From Pseudogymnoascus destructans (Eukaryota > Ascomycota > Leotiomycetes > Thelebolales > Thelebolaceae): a stretch of DNA of 64,000 nucleotides. Position 1 is the stretch's first letter. Each line of letters starts with the position of its first letter. The notes below the pieces were generated by a model. That model saw nothing but the letters and a program-made list of their open reading frames with translations, had not been told where the DNA came from and did not search any database. Of the stretch, positions 1 through 9,376 are shown piece by piece. Position numbers and translations under genes: made by a program. The stretch covers positions 1,218,501-1,282,500 of the forward strand of contig NW_020167525.1 of NCBI RefSeq assembly GCF_001641265.1, in the 5' to 3' direction.

Positions 1-460
1 TTCGTTCCTTCTCCCTCTCTGCCTCTGCCTCCGCCTCTACTTCTGCTACTTCTACTGCTTCTGTTGCTTCTGCTGCTTCTGCTGCTTCTGCTGCTTCTGC
101 TGCTTCTGCTACTTCTGCTGCTTCTGATGCTTCTGCTTCCTGAACCTTTCGTGTCTCTATCTCTGCTTCTGCTGCTTCTGCTTCCTGAACCTTTCGTGTC
201 TCTATCTCTGCTTCTGCTGCTTCTGCTGCTTCTGCTGCTTCTGCTGCTTCTGCTGCTTCTGCTGCTTCTGCTGCTTCTGCTGCTTCTGCTGCTTCTGCTG
301 CTTCTGCTGCTTCTGCTGCTTCTGCTGCTTCTGCTGCTGCTTCTGCTGCTGCTTCTGCTGCTGCTTCTGCTGCTGCTTCTGCTGCTGCTTCCTGGACCTT
401 TCGTGCCTCTGCCTCTCTCTTCTTCTGCGCCTCTTCCTCTACCGTTATTGCATCCTTAAA
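1..460 (-). CDS. Ala/Glu-rich coiled-coil reading frame, runs off the left edge
   Basis: On the minus strand one frame stays open from base 460 to base 1. It begins with a Lys/Glu-rich stretch (EEEAQKKREAEARKVQEA) and then runs through a long GCA-GCA-GAA repeat giving Ala-Ala-Glu tracts, broken by two copies of an EIETRKVQEAE segment. The conserved non-repeat segments argue that this is an expanded coding microsatellite and not random DNA. The opposite strand of the same repeat reads as poly-leucine and is an artefact. The frame is offset by one base from the 445-1044 ORF just upstream, so the two may be parts of one gene split by a frameshift. Function is unknown; a long helix or coiled coil is expected from composition. 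Confidence 0.4.
52..390. repeat. CTTCTGCTG trinucleotide-type microsatellite
   Basis: Nearly pure (CTTCTGCTG)n, changing to CTTCTGCTGCTG units near 335-390. Two near-identical 50-bp interruptions containing CCTGAACCTTTCGTGTCTC lie at about 138-210. The unit length is a multiple of three, so the minus-strand frame is kept whatever the copy number. Confidence 0.9.
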
Positions 461-1044
461 TCACTTATCACAATGATATCTTTTCTCGTTGATTTTTTCG
501 ACACTATACCATTTTTTGAAGCTAACCTGTCGTGTCTGGCTATTTCAACACGTTTTAGTGTCAAGTCGAAATTATTATTAGAGAGTGCGACAAGAGACTT
601 AAGGTTGTCAATTCCCACCCTTGAACATAGAACATCGCCCCCAATGTGAAAAAAAAGCTTATTCGGCTTCGTATCGAGCGAGGCAGCTATCTTTTCCACT
701 TGCTTCTTAAGTTTTGTATGTCTTATCTTCGCCTCGTATATTATTGTTCTAGCACGTAGCCATATCTTTGAGTTCACTTTTCTTATAATCCAGTCTTCAA
801 ATGGTTTTCTCGTAAGGTCTTGTTCATCCATAGACCATTTGGATCTTAATCTCTGGAGGACCTGCAGTATAGCCTCTATAGAGTCCTTATGTTGAGAAAC
901 AGCATCTTCTAACTCTTGGACGAGATTTAATTGCTGGCGCTGGTTCATGCCGCCACGTTCAGCGGCGACAGCGGAAATTGGGAGTCGTGGTCTGGTGTTA
1001 TCATCACGAGCTTCGCCATGCCCGCTAGTCCTGGTTATTGCCAT
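445..1044 (-). CDS. Hypothetical protein, about 199 aa
   Basis: The ORF starts at the ATG at 1044; an internal ATG at about 948 (MNQRQQLNLVQELED) is an equally good start. The middle is rich in charged heptad-like sequence (QELEDAVSQHKDSIEAILQ), suggesting a helical bundle or coiled coil. I do not recognise the family. The stop at 445-447 falls exactly where the downstream Ala/Glu-rich frame, offset by one base, becomes open. A single-base frameshift would fuse the two into about 350 codons. No plausible GT-AG intron joins them. Confidence 0.35.
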   Translation of the reverse strand: MAITRTSGHGEARDDNTRPRLPISAVAAERGGMNQRQQLNLVQELEDAVSQHKDSIEAILQVLQRLRSKWSMDEQDLTRKPFEDWIIRKVNSKIWLRARTIIYEAKIRHTKLKKQVEKIAASLDTKPNKLFFHIGGDVLCSRVGIDNLKSLVALSNNNFDLTLKRVEIARHDRLASKNGIVSKKSTRKDIIVISDLRMQ

Positions 1045-1140
1045 TTGATATGGGGTGTGTATGCACCACGGCTACATCGGTAGGAGGTGGACAGTGTTCG
1101 GGAGCGGGCCTGCGAAGATTCTGAGAATGTGTGCTCCTCC

Positions 1141-1415
1141 GCGGAAGCTGGGATACCGTGTGTGAGACTCGTAGATGTAGATAGATAGGGCAATGTTTGT
1201 GTTTAGGATGGTTTTACGGATCGGGGTTGTGGTGGTAGGGTCTTCCTCTCCTTTCCGGCAAAGCTGGGATACCGTGTATGACTCATAGATATAGATAGAT
1301 AGGGCAATGTTTGTGTTTAGGATTGGGATTTTGTTCGGGATCGGGGTTGTGGTGGTAAGGTCCTCCTCTCCTTCCCCGCGGAAGCGGGATAGGGTGTGTA
1401 TGGTAATAGATGGAT
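1141..1415. repeat. Imperfect tandem duplication, about 115 bp unit
   Basis: Two diverged copies (about 1141-1256 and 1257-1377) share GATAGATAGGGCAATGTTTG and GATCGGGGTTGTGGTGGTA, followed by a short third start near 1378. The minus-strand ORF over this stretch simply reads the duplication and has no other sign of coding. Confidence 0.7.
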
Positions 1416-1594
1416 AGACGGGGCGAAAGATCGTGTCGGGATCAGCGGCGATAGTGAAGACCTCCAGTCTATTTGCGGAATCAGATGATTGATTTAAAGG
1501 GCGTTTGTTCCATCTCAAGAGGCCGTATATGAATTGCGTCGGTGGCAACAGGGGAACGTTCGGATTCGGGAGAGTGTGTTGGAATAGGTCATAG

Positions 1595-1664
1595 AGCGCT
1601 AAACTACATTTAGACACGGGAAGCATTAAAAAATGCTTCCCGTGTCTAAATGTAGTTTAGCGCT
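1595..1664. repeat. Perfect 33-bp inverted repeat with AAAA loop
   Basis: The left arm at 1595-1627 (AGCGCTAAACTACATTTAGA...) is the exact reverse complement of the right arm at 1632-1664, with a 4-base loop at 1628-1631. The hairpin sits at the 3' end of the 2EXR fragment. No terminal poly-U tract or flanking target duplication was seen, so it is neither an obvious terminator nor an obvious insertion. Confidence 0.9.
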
Positions 1665-1883
1665 ATAAAGAACACCGCTCTTCGTCACATGACAACAATA
1701 TGGCGCTAAACTCCATATAGATGAGTTGTGAGATACCCAAAGAAGAGGAGGGATGAAGTATTGGAGCTTTGAGCAGCAGCATGGTATAAATCGAGGTTCG
1801 AAAGAAGCAAAATCCCATATGAGGAGTTGCAACTCAGGCGGCAGCTGTGGGAACAACGAGAATTGAGAGGGTATTATCTGCAT
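1626..1883 (-). pseudogene. 2EXR-domain protein, truncated
   Basis: The 85-aa ORF opens with the motif FPQLPPELQLLIWDFASFEPR at about residues 11-31, the hallmark start of the fungal 2EXR family (F-P-x-LPPELR-x-x-IW...EPR), followed by a weak match to the PxLLxVSxxS segment. Intact 2EXR proteins usually run to 250 residues or more; this one ends after 85 in the hairpin at 1595-1664. Downstream minus-strand sequence has further fragments but no clear continuation. Most likely a broken family member. 2EXR proteins have no established biochemical function. Confidence 0.55.
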
Positions 1884-2037
1884 TATATGTATTTAACAGC
1901 AATTCAATAATGGCAAGGACGAAGCATTTTATAAAGCAGGCTGAAAAGCTATTGAGGGTGACGCGGAGCTTGTTCTGCAAGTTAGAGAGCGTTGTCTTAA
2001 GTAGTATAGAAAGGAAAGTGAATTAGCGTCATATCAA

Positions 2038-2885
2038 AGTCATCAAACTGTTTGCTTGTAAAACTTGAGCTTAGAGCGTAACTTAGAATTGACAATAATC
2101 AGCTCGGCTCTACAATGACAATTTGCACGTGTGCCTGGAAATGGACCCCGCTAAAATAGTCAACTAAGAAGATCAGCGACACTCAATTCGCCTTTTACTG
2201 TAGGAGGCAAGTCAACGTAGCATATGCTGTAATGACAGGGTTGTGAAAGTGAGGAAATGATGTGCAATAGACCCCGCACAAATGTCAGTTTGTAACCTTG
2301 CTTGCCCAGGAGAGACAGTGTCACCCTAGTGCTATCCACCCCCCTGCATTAACCTGTATAAGCTTATTTTTAGACTCCCGCAATCCACATTTTCGCACGT
2401 ACGCCATCCACATTTCGTGACACAGCTATTGTTAGAATAATCAGTTTCTAACCTCTGCGGCAATCGATTTTTCCTAGATGTCTCACCTGACCTGCCATCT
2501 AGAATGATCTACTTACGCCATCTACATTTTGCGACACGGCTATTGTTGGAATAAGCACTTTCTGACTTCCCCGACGAAAGCCTTTTTCCAAATGTCTCAC
2601 CCACCCACATTTTATGACTCATCTGTTGTTGGAATAAGTAGTTTCTGACCTCCACGACGATCGCCTATTTCTAAATCTCTCACCTACAGTAGAAGGCTAC
2701 GTAATTAGGTGTCACTATTTTTTTAGTTAGTTATTTTTAGCAGGGTCCATTTCCTGACACATGTGGCCGTGCACCCGTCCTTCACCCTTGTCTACTTTGT
2801 ACCCCAAAGGTACCGCTCCTTGTGGTCATCATAGAGCAGAGCCAATTTTAGGATTCACGCTCAACTTTTGCAAAAGTACATGACG
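2038..2885. mobile_element. Composite nonautonomous element with long imperfect inverted ends
   Basis: About 150 bp at 2038-2190 reappears inverted at 2740-2885. Outer ends are GTCATCAAACTGTTTGCTTG on the left and, reverse-complemented, GTCATGTACTTTTGCAAAAG on the right. Inner shared blocks include ATGGACCCYGCTAAA and the motif CAATTCGCCTTYTACTGTA. That motif also occurs near the right end of the Tc1-like element (about 12730-12750). A single relic of the outer arm lies at 60165-60365. No ORF is present, so the element would depend on a transposase encoded elsewhere. Target duplication was not resolved. Confidence 0.6.
2404..2686. repeat. Three diverged copies of an approximately 82-bp tandem repeat
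   Basis: Copies at about 2404-2487, 2519-2602 and 2603-2684 share the pattern CCACATTTYGTGACAC..CTATTGTTRGAATAA..RGTTTCTRACCTC...TGTCTCACC. They fill the centre of the inverted-repeat element at 2038-2885. Confidence 0.75.
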
Positions 2886-3248
2886 TTAATCTTGGATGAC
2901 CCTACATTTCAATTTATAAAACTCATTGCCGCATTTATTACCATTCAGACACTCAGACTCTAGTCCAGCCGCATTACCGCAGTTTAGGGGCCGTTCAGGT
3001 AGGTCAACGGCAACCAAACAACGCATAAGTGGCGCACATGGTGGCGGCGAATGGCGTTGCGCTGGAGAAACCGAGAAAGAAATAAACTGGGACATCAGTT
3101 GCGGGATGCGTCTGTTCTCATTGCAGTTCCAGTTGAGATGTTTGGAGATATGATTGTGTGGTTTTGGACATGTCACATAATAGCAAGCAGAAGACTCTCA
3201 TAGAAGCTCGTAGAAGCCCGTAGAAACCCATAGAAAACTTGCTAGGAT
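2886..3248. other. Intergenic, no supported gene
   Basis: Short ORFs on both strands overlap each other and show no family motif. A short degenerate TAGAAGCYCG run lies at 3200-3240. This stretch probably includes the promoter of the interrupted gene starting at 3249. Confidence 0.5.
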
Positions 3249-3468
3249 ATGGCCACGTGTCCTTACCAAGAGGCGACGAGCAATGTGGCAACGGTCTTGC
3301 CTTCTCGCCTCAATATTCGTCAACTCAGAACTCACGCTATCATGGCAAACATCGACTTTGACTGGCTGGATGGCGATTATGCTTCAAATCATAGAACCCC
3401 CGAGTTTTTGACTTCTGACAGCCCTAGAGCCAGCCCAGCAGCTGAACAAGTTGACCAGCAAAGTGGCG

Positions 3469-3473
3469 AACAT
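3469..3473. repeat. Target-site duplication AACAT, left copy
   Basis: The five bases just before the 5' LTR match the five after the 3' LTR (10387-10391). An exact 5-bp duplication is normal for Ty3 integrase and shows that this is one uninterrupted insertion. Confidence 0.9.
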
Positions 3474-3862
3474 TGTTACGACGGAACAAGAAGGCTGGCC
3501 AACTACAGGACAGGAAGGAGGGAGGTCGCATGAGACCGGCCCTGGTACCTGGAGGGGCAGCGGGGAATAGTAGTTCCGAAAGTATCACGTGATGGACTCG
3601 CAGGATGATGAGAAGAGTCCTAAGAGTCCAGGACTCCGAGGACTCGAGTGAGTTCCCAAGAGTCCACTAGGCACGACGCCACTATATAAGTAGATAGTAT
3701 TTCCTTAGATAGGAGCTTCGTGCTCAACTCAATACAGTATTTGTTATATACTAGTAACGTGTTACTTGAAGCCTTTGTGTCTGATCCCCTGCCTCCTCTG
3801 ATAAGTAAACCTTTACGCAAGAGAACCTCTGTGTCTTCTATCGTTTAGAAGTCAGCGTTACA
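3474..3862 (+). repeat. 5' LTR, 389 bp
   Basis: Begins TGTTACGACGG and ends AGCGTTACA. A TATA-like CACTATATAAGTAGA at about 3681-3696 is the likely promoter. It contains one copy of an 86-bp unit full of GAGTCC/GGACTC motifs that can fold back, whereas the 3' LTR has two copies. The primer binding site should start at about 3863 (CTTTGAGCACCACTTC), but I could not match it to a tRNA. Confidence 0.93.
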
Positions 3863-3908
3863 CTTTGAGCACCACTTCTACGAGGTACCGGCTTACACAC
3901 AAAGCAAC

Positions 3909-5846
3909 ATGTCTGTCGTCAGTTCGAAGGGGAAAACCCCCACCACGCCAACTTCGTCTCAGAGGTCTAAGCCTGAGAATGAAGAGATGCCCGATGCACC
4001 CACCGTCAACGAACTCAAGGAAACTCTACGCGTCAAGTTGCCCGACACTTACTCCGGCAACCGAAAGGAACTTGAGGTGTTTTTGCTACAGGTCGAACTG
4101 TACCAGCACTTCAATGATGAGAAGTTTCCCACCCAGGAGAGCTATGCCCTGTGGACTGCGTCCTACCTTAGGGGGGAAGCCCTGCGATGGATCGAACCAT
4201 TCCTCAAGGACTATTTCAAATATGAAAGTACCAATGGAAGCATGACAACTACGCAGACTATGTTTGGCAGCTGGAATGGATTCTGTAAGGAAATCCGACG
4301 CATGTTCGGAGACATCGATGAGATTAAGACCGCAGAAGACCATCTGTTTGCACTTAAGCAGACTGGCAGCGCCCTCACATACTCCACAGAATTCCAGAGA
4401 TACGGCAATCAGACAGGATGGGACGCCAGCGCACTCATCAGCCACTACCGACGTGGGCTGAAGAGCCATATACGTATGGAACTTGCCCGTTTGGAACAAC
4501 AACCAACGGACATGGTAGCGCTAATCGAACATACGGTCCGAATCGACAATCGACTATACGAATTCCAGAAGGAACGTCGGACCTATGACAAGCCCAAGAA
4601 AAGTTACCCCTACCGGGGAAACGAGGGCAGACGACGGGATCAACACCCGCGAGACAACCGTTGGTCGGACCCAATGGAACTCGATGCCACGTTCAAACCT
4701 GGACGACCCCGTGACCCTAAGAAAGACAGACAATTCAAGGAACGACTCTGTTTTAACTGCGACAAGCCAGGCCACATGGCCCGAGACTGCAGACAGCCAA
4801 AGAAAGGGAACGGCGGACGCAAAGTCGGCAAACAACTCAATGCCACCTGGACAGGACAGTTGAACGCAACGTTTGTGAGCAAACAGGACTGGGGAATAAA
4901 CGGCGAAAGCACCCCAGAAGACGAGAGCTCAGATGAAGGGTCGGAGGCGGAATCGTTCACCATCTCGGAACAGGAGACCTTCGATGAACTCGCACCTATG
5001 GAACCAATGAGTCCACGGTGCAAGAACGTAGTAAGACGCATGGCAAAACACGCCCACGCGAAGATTAGGGCCGAACGAGACAAGCCCAATGGCCAGAGGA
5101 GAATCCCCATGCTTAAAGACCTCTACGGGAACCTGTTACAGGAACTTCCGTTAAAGTGCAAGGTGGACGACTGCAAGGATGACCTCTGGAGATACTACGA
5201 CCAACTAACGAATACCCGCAGGCTGCTTGGCACGTCCCAAGACGTAGCTAAGTTGGAAGCCCAAGAAGCGGAAGAACTGGAGAAGGATGTCGAGCATATG
5301 GCTAAACTGAAGTATATGAAAAGCGTCGAACTTTACTACCAGGACCGCAGGAGAGCCCTGAAGAAGTACGACGAGAAAGCCAGAGATATGCTCCGACGGG
5401 AAAATGCGAGACCCACTCCACGCATCGAAAGGAGAGCCATGGAGCAACTAGACACGTTCTCCACGCCTCCGAGGGAAGATAGTGCATGGGTGAGAGGACA
5501 GCAGGAACTATCAACGACAGACGCAACAGAGACTGATCATCCCTGGCACGCGTATGTCTACTGGGAGTATTGCAGCGAAGATGACTGCAAGCTCCACTGG
5601 AAAAAGAAACACCAGAATCAGTTGTTTCCCCGATCCTCGCCCAGGATACACTTCAGAGACGCAGAGCAAGTTCACGCCCTCAGGCGAAGCCAGTCTGAAG
5701 GGGACTTGCCTATCAAAAGCGAACAGGTATATGAGAAATACCCACATCTGCTAGATGAAGCAGAAGAGCGAGGGAAACGATCTCCCCAAGGACCACCATT
5801 GGAAGCGGATGAATACTATCCTTCCTCGGACGAGTCAAAAAACTAG
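3909..5846 (+). CDS. gag: Gag polyprotein of the Ty3 element
   Basis: 645 aa. The retrotransposon Gag core is at about residues 55-220, with the typical FCKEIRRMFGD...FALKQTGSALTYSTEFQ and HYRRGLKSHIR segments. A CCHC zinc knuckle (CFNCDKPGHMARDC) lies near residues 281-294 and should bind the RNA genome. An unusually long acidic and Glu-rich C-terminal region follows, with a Cys/His/Trp-rich patch near residues 543-565 that could be a second metal-binding site. It starts at the ATG at 3909, 47 bp after the LTR. The last sense codons, TCA AAA AAC before TAG, form a canonical slippery heptamer for -1 frameshifting into pol. Confidence 0.93.
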   Translation: MSVVSSKGKTPTTPTSSQRSKPENEEMPDAPTVNELKETLRVKLPDTYSGNRKELEVFLLQVELYQHFNDEKFPTQESYALWTASYLRGEALRWIEPFLKDYFKYESTNGSMTTTQTMFGSWNGFCKEIRRMFGDIDEIKTAEDHLFALKQTGSALTYSTEFQRYGNQTGWDASALISHYRRGLKSHIRMELARLEQQPTDMVALIEHTVRIDNRLYEFQKERRTYDKPKKSYPYRGNEGRRRDQHPRDNRWSDPMELDATFKPGRPRDPKKDRQFKERLCFNCDKPGHMARDCRQPKKGNGGRKVGKQLNATWTGQLNATFVSKQDWGINGESTPEDESSDEGSEAESFTISEQETFDELAPMEPMSPRCKNVVRRMAKHAHAKIRAERDKPNGQRRIPMLKDLYGNLLQELPLKCKVDDCKDDLWRYYDQLTNTRRLLGTSQDVAKLEAQEAEELEKDVEHMAKLKYMKSVELYYQDRRRALKKYDEKARDMLRRENARPTPRIERRAMEQLDTFSTPPREDSAWVRGQQELSTTDATETDHPWHAYVYWEYCSEDDCKLHWKKKHQNQLFPRSSPRIHFRDAEQVHALRRSQSEGDLPIKSEQVYEKYPHLLDEAEERGKRSPQGPPLEADEYYPSSDESKN

Positions 5847-5891
5847 GAGTCCTCGACGGTAGGCCACCGGCGAGCGACACGAAGAGGCCTA
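5837..5891 (+). promoter_or_regulatory. Probable -1 ribosomal frameshift signal between gag and pol
   Basis: The heptamer A AAA AAC (5837-5843) lies in the correct gag phase directly before the TAG at 5844-5846. A -1 slip continues at CTA GGA GTC in the pol frame, which is open from there to the first pol ATG at 5924. Downstream, CTCG (5852-5855) can pair with CGAG (5871-5874), which sits in the loop of a TAGGCC/GGCCTA stem (5860-5865 with 5886-5891). That layout is a possible pseudoknot 8 nt after the slip site. The pairing is read by eye, not folded by software. Confidence 0.65.
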
Positions 5892-5923
5892 GTACAGACC
5901 AGCTATGCGCCACGACGGGCAGC

Positions 5924-8900
5924 ATGCAACTATATGTGGTCGCTAAGATACAACAGCGACACCTCCGAGCAATGATTGACTCAGGAGCGACGGGCAACTT
6001 TATGACAAAGAAAGTAGCAGACACGCAAGGTTTCAAGACGCAATTGAAAACCGAACCATACCCGTTAATGGTCGTTGATGGAGAGCCCATCTCGACTAAT
6101 GAAGGAATGGTGACCCACGAAACGGTCCCATTGGAAATGGTCATGCTACACGGGCACAAGGAAACGATTCAGTTTGACATCGTGCACATGGACAACCATG
6201 CGTGCATCCTTGGTATGCCATGGCTCAAGAAACACAACCCCCAGATCGACTGGTGGAACGAGAAAGTTGTGATGAGCCAGTGCGCGTGTGAACAACGAAC
6301 GGACACGCGACAACGGGAGAAACCCTCCCAGGGCCGGAAGGAGTTATGTGCAACCTCCGAGCTCGATGACCTAGCCCAGGCATCCTCACCGACGAGTATA
6401 CCGGTGGAGTACAAGGAATACGAGCGATTATTCCAGGAAGGCCCTAAGAACGAGGCGCTTCCTAAGCACCAACCATGGGATCACGAGATACCTTTGGAAA
6501 AAGACAAGAGTCCACCGTTCGGACCAATATATCAGCTATCGGAAAAGGAGCTGAAGGTACTTAAGGAGTACATTGATGATAACCTAGCAAAAGGATTCAT
6601 CAAACCATCCACATCACCCGCAGGAAGTCCAGTGCTTTTCGTACCAAAGAAAGACGGCTCCCTACGGTTATGTGTGGACTATCGAGCGTTGAACAACATC
6701 ACAATCAAGGACAGGTATGCCCTGCCGTTAATCAACGAACTACACGATAGATTTCAAGGAGCAAAGATCTTCAGTAAGCTAGATCTGCGAGGAGCATACA
6801 ACCTGATCCGAATCAAGGCTGGGGAAGAGTGGAAAACAGCATTCCGCACCCGCTATGGCCTATTCGAGTATCAAGTCATGCCCTTTGGGCTAACAAACGC
6901 ACCCGCATCTATGCAACGACTGATGAATGATGCTTTGCACGAATACTTAGACATCTTTACCATCGTCTACCTAGACGACGTCCTGGTGTATTCAGCAACC
7001 AAGGAGGAGCATGTCAAGCATGTCAAACTCGTCCTGAAGAAACTAAAGGAGTACAGCTTACTCCTCAAACCAGAGAAGTGCGAGTTCCATAAAAACCAAG
7101 TCGAATTCTTGGGTTACATTATTGGAACGCACGGCATCAAGATGGACCAAGCAAAAGTAACGGCAGTGTTGGAATGGCCAACACCGACCACGGTCAAGGA
7201 AGTGCAAGCCTTCCTAGGCTTCGCCAACTTCTACCGAAGATTCATCTCGGGATATTCCAAGGTAGCTCAACCACTCACGGAGCTTACCAGAAAGGATCTC
7301 GAATTCAAATGGACGGACAAGGCAGAGGCTGCTTTCCAGGAACTTAAGACGAAGTTCACGGAAGCACCTATCCTTGCTACATTTGACCCTGCAAAGAAGA
7401 TCATCCTCGAAACGGACTCTTCTGACTTCGCAATTGGAGCATGTCTGAATCAACCAGACGAGAACGGTAAGTTCAAACCAATCGCGTACTACTCTAGGAA
7501 ACTGTCACCCGCGGAACTCAATTACGACATCCACGACAAGGAGCTACTGGCTATTGTCGTTGCCTTTGAGCAGTGGCGAGTATATCTTGAGGGATCCACC
7601 TACCCTGTGCAGGTATGGACGGATCACAAGAACCTCATATACTTCACCACGACCAAGGTTTTAAACCGCAGACAAGTCCGCTGGGCAGAAACCCTCGCAG
7701 CCTACAACTTCACGATAACCTATCGCAAGGGCTCCGAGAATGCAAGAGCAGACGCTCTCAGCAGACGGACCGACTACGCCGGCCCAAAGGAAGAAAGACC
7801 TAGAGCAATTCTGAAGAAAACAGATGCAGGAATACAGTACAACGAGTTACTAGCGACGATCTCAGTCATCGAAGATACAGAACTCGAGGAAAGACTCAAG
7901 AAAGCTTACGCAACAGACGAATGCGCCAAGCGAGTCTTGTCCAAAGTCGAAGGCGACTTCACCATCGACGAACAAGGATTGATTCGATACAAAGGGTTAG
8001 TGTATGTCCCAAGTCAAATGAGACGCCCGCTGGTGCAAGAACAACACTCGTTACCAGCACACGGTCATCAGGGAGTAACACGAACCTTCGAACGAATCAC
8101 CCGACACTACTACTTCCCAGGTATGAGGAAGCAGGTAGAGACAGTGGTAAGAGAGTGCGACATTTGCAGCAAGTCAAAATCCAATAGGCATCTGCCATAC
8201 GGACAACTCAAGTCGACACCAGTACCAAAAGGAGCGTGGAAATCAATAGCTTTGGACTTCATCGTCAAGCTTCCACCCTCCAAGGACCCGTTAACAGGAA
8301 TAGAATACGACTCTATCCTCGTCATCACGGAAAGACTCACGAAATATGGGAAGTTTATACCATATCTAGAAGCTAGCGACGCCGAGGCGCTCGCATATAC
8401 CTTCATTCGAGTCATATTAGCCGATCATGGGATGCCAGAAGAAATCATCTCAGATAGAGACAAGCTCTTTACTTCGAAATTCTGGAAATCATTGATGGCG
8501 CTACTGGGAACAAATCATAAGCTATCAACAGCTTTTCATCCCCAGACAGACGGCCAAACAGAAAGATTAAATCAGACCCTTGAACAGTACCTGCGAAGCT
8601 ATGTCAATCATCAACAGGATAACTGGGTTCAGATCTTACCCATCGCACAGTTTGCATATAACAGCGCGATGACAGAAGCAACGAAAGTCTCACCATTCTT
8701 TGCCAATTATGGCTACCAGCCAGAAGCATATAGGCAACCAAGACCGGATGAATCACGAGCTGAACAAGCCCTGATCGTGGTGGAACAACTGAAATCGTTC
8801 CACGAACAACTTGCGACGGACATCCAATTCTTAAATGAACGATCCGCCGCATACGCAAACAAGAAGCGCAGTATGGAACCTGCCTTCAAGGAGGGGGATA

Positions 8901-9376
8901 AAGTATACCTACTCCGGAAACATATCAAAACGAAACGACCAAGCACAAAGTTGGACTTCAAGAAATTGGGACCATTCAAAATATTGAACAAAGTCAGCTC
9001 AGTTAATTACAGACTGCAGCTACCCAGGAAGTCTAGACTACACCCGGTATTTCATGTCTCACTACTGGAACCAGCAAGAGGAAATACCCCAATTGCGACC
9101 GACACTGAACTCCAACCCGAGAATGAGATAATCGAATATGAGGTCGAAGCGATCCTAGACAGAAGGTTAGTAGGACGTCGAGAAGAGTTTTTGATAAAAT
9201 GGGAAAATTACGAACCTACGGATAATTCGTGGGAACCAACAAGGAACATCAGCAAAGAACTGCTGGAGGAATATCGACGCCGCCATCCGCCAGCCATTGA
9301 TCCCAAGATGCAGGGGAGTAGGCCAGTGGATCGGAGGAAGCGGGGGTCCCGGTCACAGACGAGGAGGCAGCGCTAA
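5924..9376 (+). CDS. pol: Pol polyprotein of the Ty3 element with chromodomain
   Basis: 1150 aa from the first ATG; more likely made as a Gag-Pol fusion starting at the slip site near 5843. Order: aspartic protease (DSGATG near residue 19), reverse transcriptase (LCVDYRALN...YLDDVLVYS near 345), RNase H (TDSSDFAIGA near 495), integrase zinc finger (H..H..CDIC at about 712-745), integrase DDE core (ALDFIV, SDRDKLF, then TDGQTERLNQTLEQYL carrying the Glu), and a C-terminal chromodomain (YEVEAILDRR...FLIKWENY, about 1072-1125). The chromodomain usually steers integration toward marked chromatin. All catalytic motifs seen are intact. Confidence 0.95.
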   Translation: MQLYVVAKIQQRHLRAMIDSGATGNFMTKKVADTQGFKTQLKTEPYPLMVVDGEPISTNEGMVTHETVPLEMVMLHGHKETIQFDIVHMDNHACILGMPWLKKHNPQIDWWNEKVVMSQCACEQRTDTRQREKPSQGRKELCATSELDDLAQASSPTSIPVEYKEYERLFQEGPKNEALPKHQPWDHEIPLEKDKSPPFGPIYQLSEKELKVLKEYIDDNLAKGFIKPSTSPAGSPVLFVPKKDGSLRLCVDYRALNNITIKDRYALPLINELHDRFQGAKIFSKLDLRGAYNLIRIKAGEEWKTAFRTRYGLFEYQVMPFGLTNAPASMQRLMNDALHEYLDIFTIVYLDDVLVYSATKEEHVKHVKLVLKKLKEYSLLLKPEKCEFHKNQVEFLGYIIGTHGIKMDQAKVTAVLEWPTPTTVKEVQAFLGFANFYRRFISGYSKVAQPLTELTRKDLEFKWTDKAEAAFQELKTKFTEAPILATFDPAKKIILETDSSDFAIGACLNQPDENGKFKPIAYYSRKLSPAELNYDIHDKELLAIVVAFEQWRVYLEGSTYPVQVWTDHKNLIYFTTTKVLNRRQVRWAETLAAYNFTITYRKGSENARADALSRRTDYAGPKEERPRAILKKTDAGIQYNELLATISVIEDTELEERLKKAYATDECAKRVLSKVEGDFTIDEQGLIRYKGLVYVPSQMRRPLVQEQHSLPAHGHQGVTRTFERITRHYYFPGMRKQVETVVRECDICSKSKSNRHLPYGQLKSTPVPKGAWKSIALDFIVKLPPSKDPLTGIEYDSILVITERLTKYGKFIPYLEASDAEALAYTFIRVILADHGMPEEIISDRDKLFTSKFWKSLMALLGTNHKLSTAFHPQTDGQTERLNQTLEQYLRSYVNHQQDNWVQILPIAQFAYNSAMTEATKVSPFFANYGYQPEAYRQPRPDESRAEQALIVVEQLKSFHEQLATDIQFLNERSAAYANKKRSMEPAFKEGDKVYLLRKHIKTKRPSTKLDFKKLGPFKILNKVSSVNYRLQLPRKSRLHPVFHVSLLEPARGNTPIATDTELQPENEIIEYEVEAILDRRLVGRREEFLIKWENYEPTDNSWEPTRNISKELLEEYRRRHPPAIDPKMQGSRPVDRRKRGSRSQTRRQR

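Noticed and set aside
64..459. Plus-strand poly-leucine ORF
   Set aside because: It is the mirror reading of the CTTCTGCTG microsatellite and has no non-repeat sequence of protein character.
4086..5747. Several minus- and plus-strand ORFs over gag
   Set aside because: Shadows of the gag frame, with no motifs of their own.
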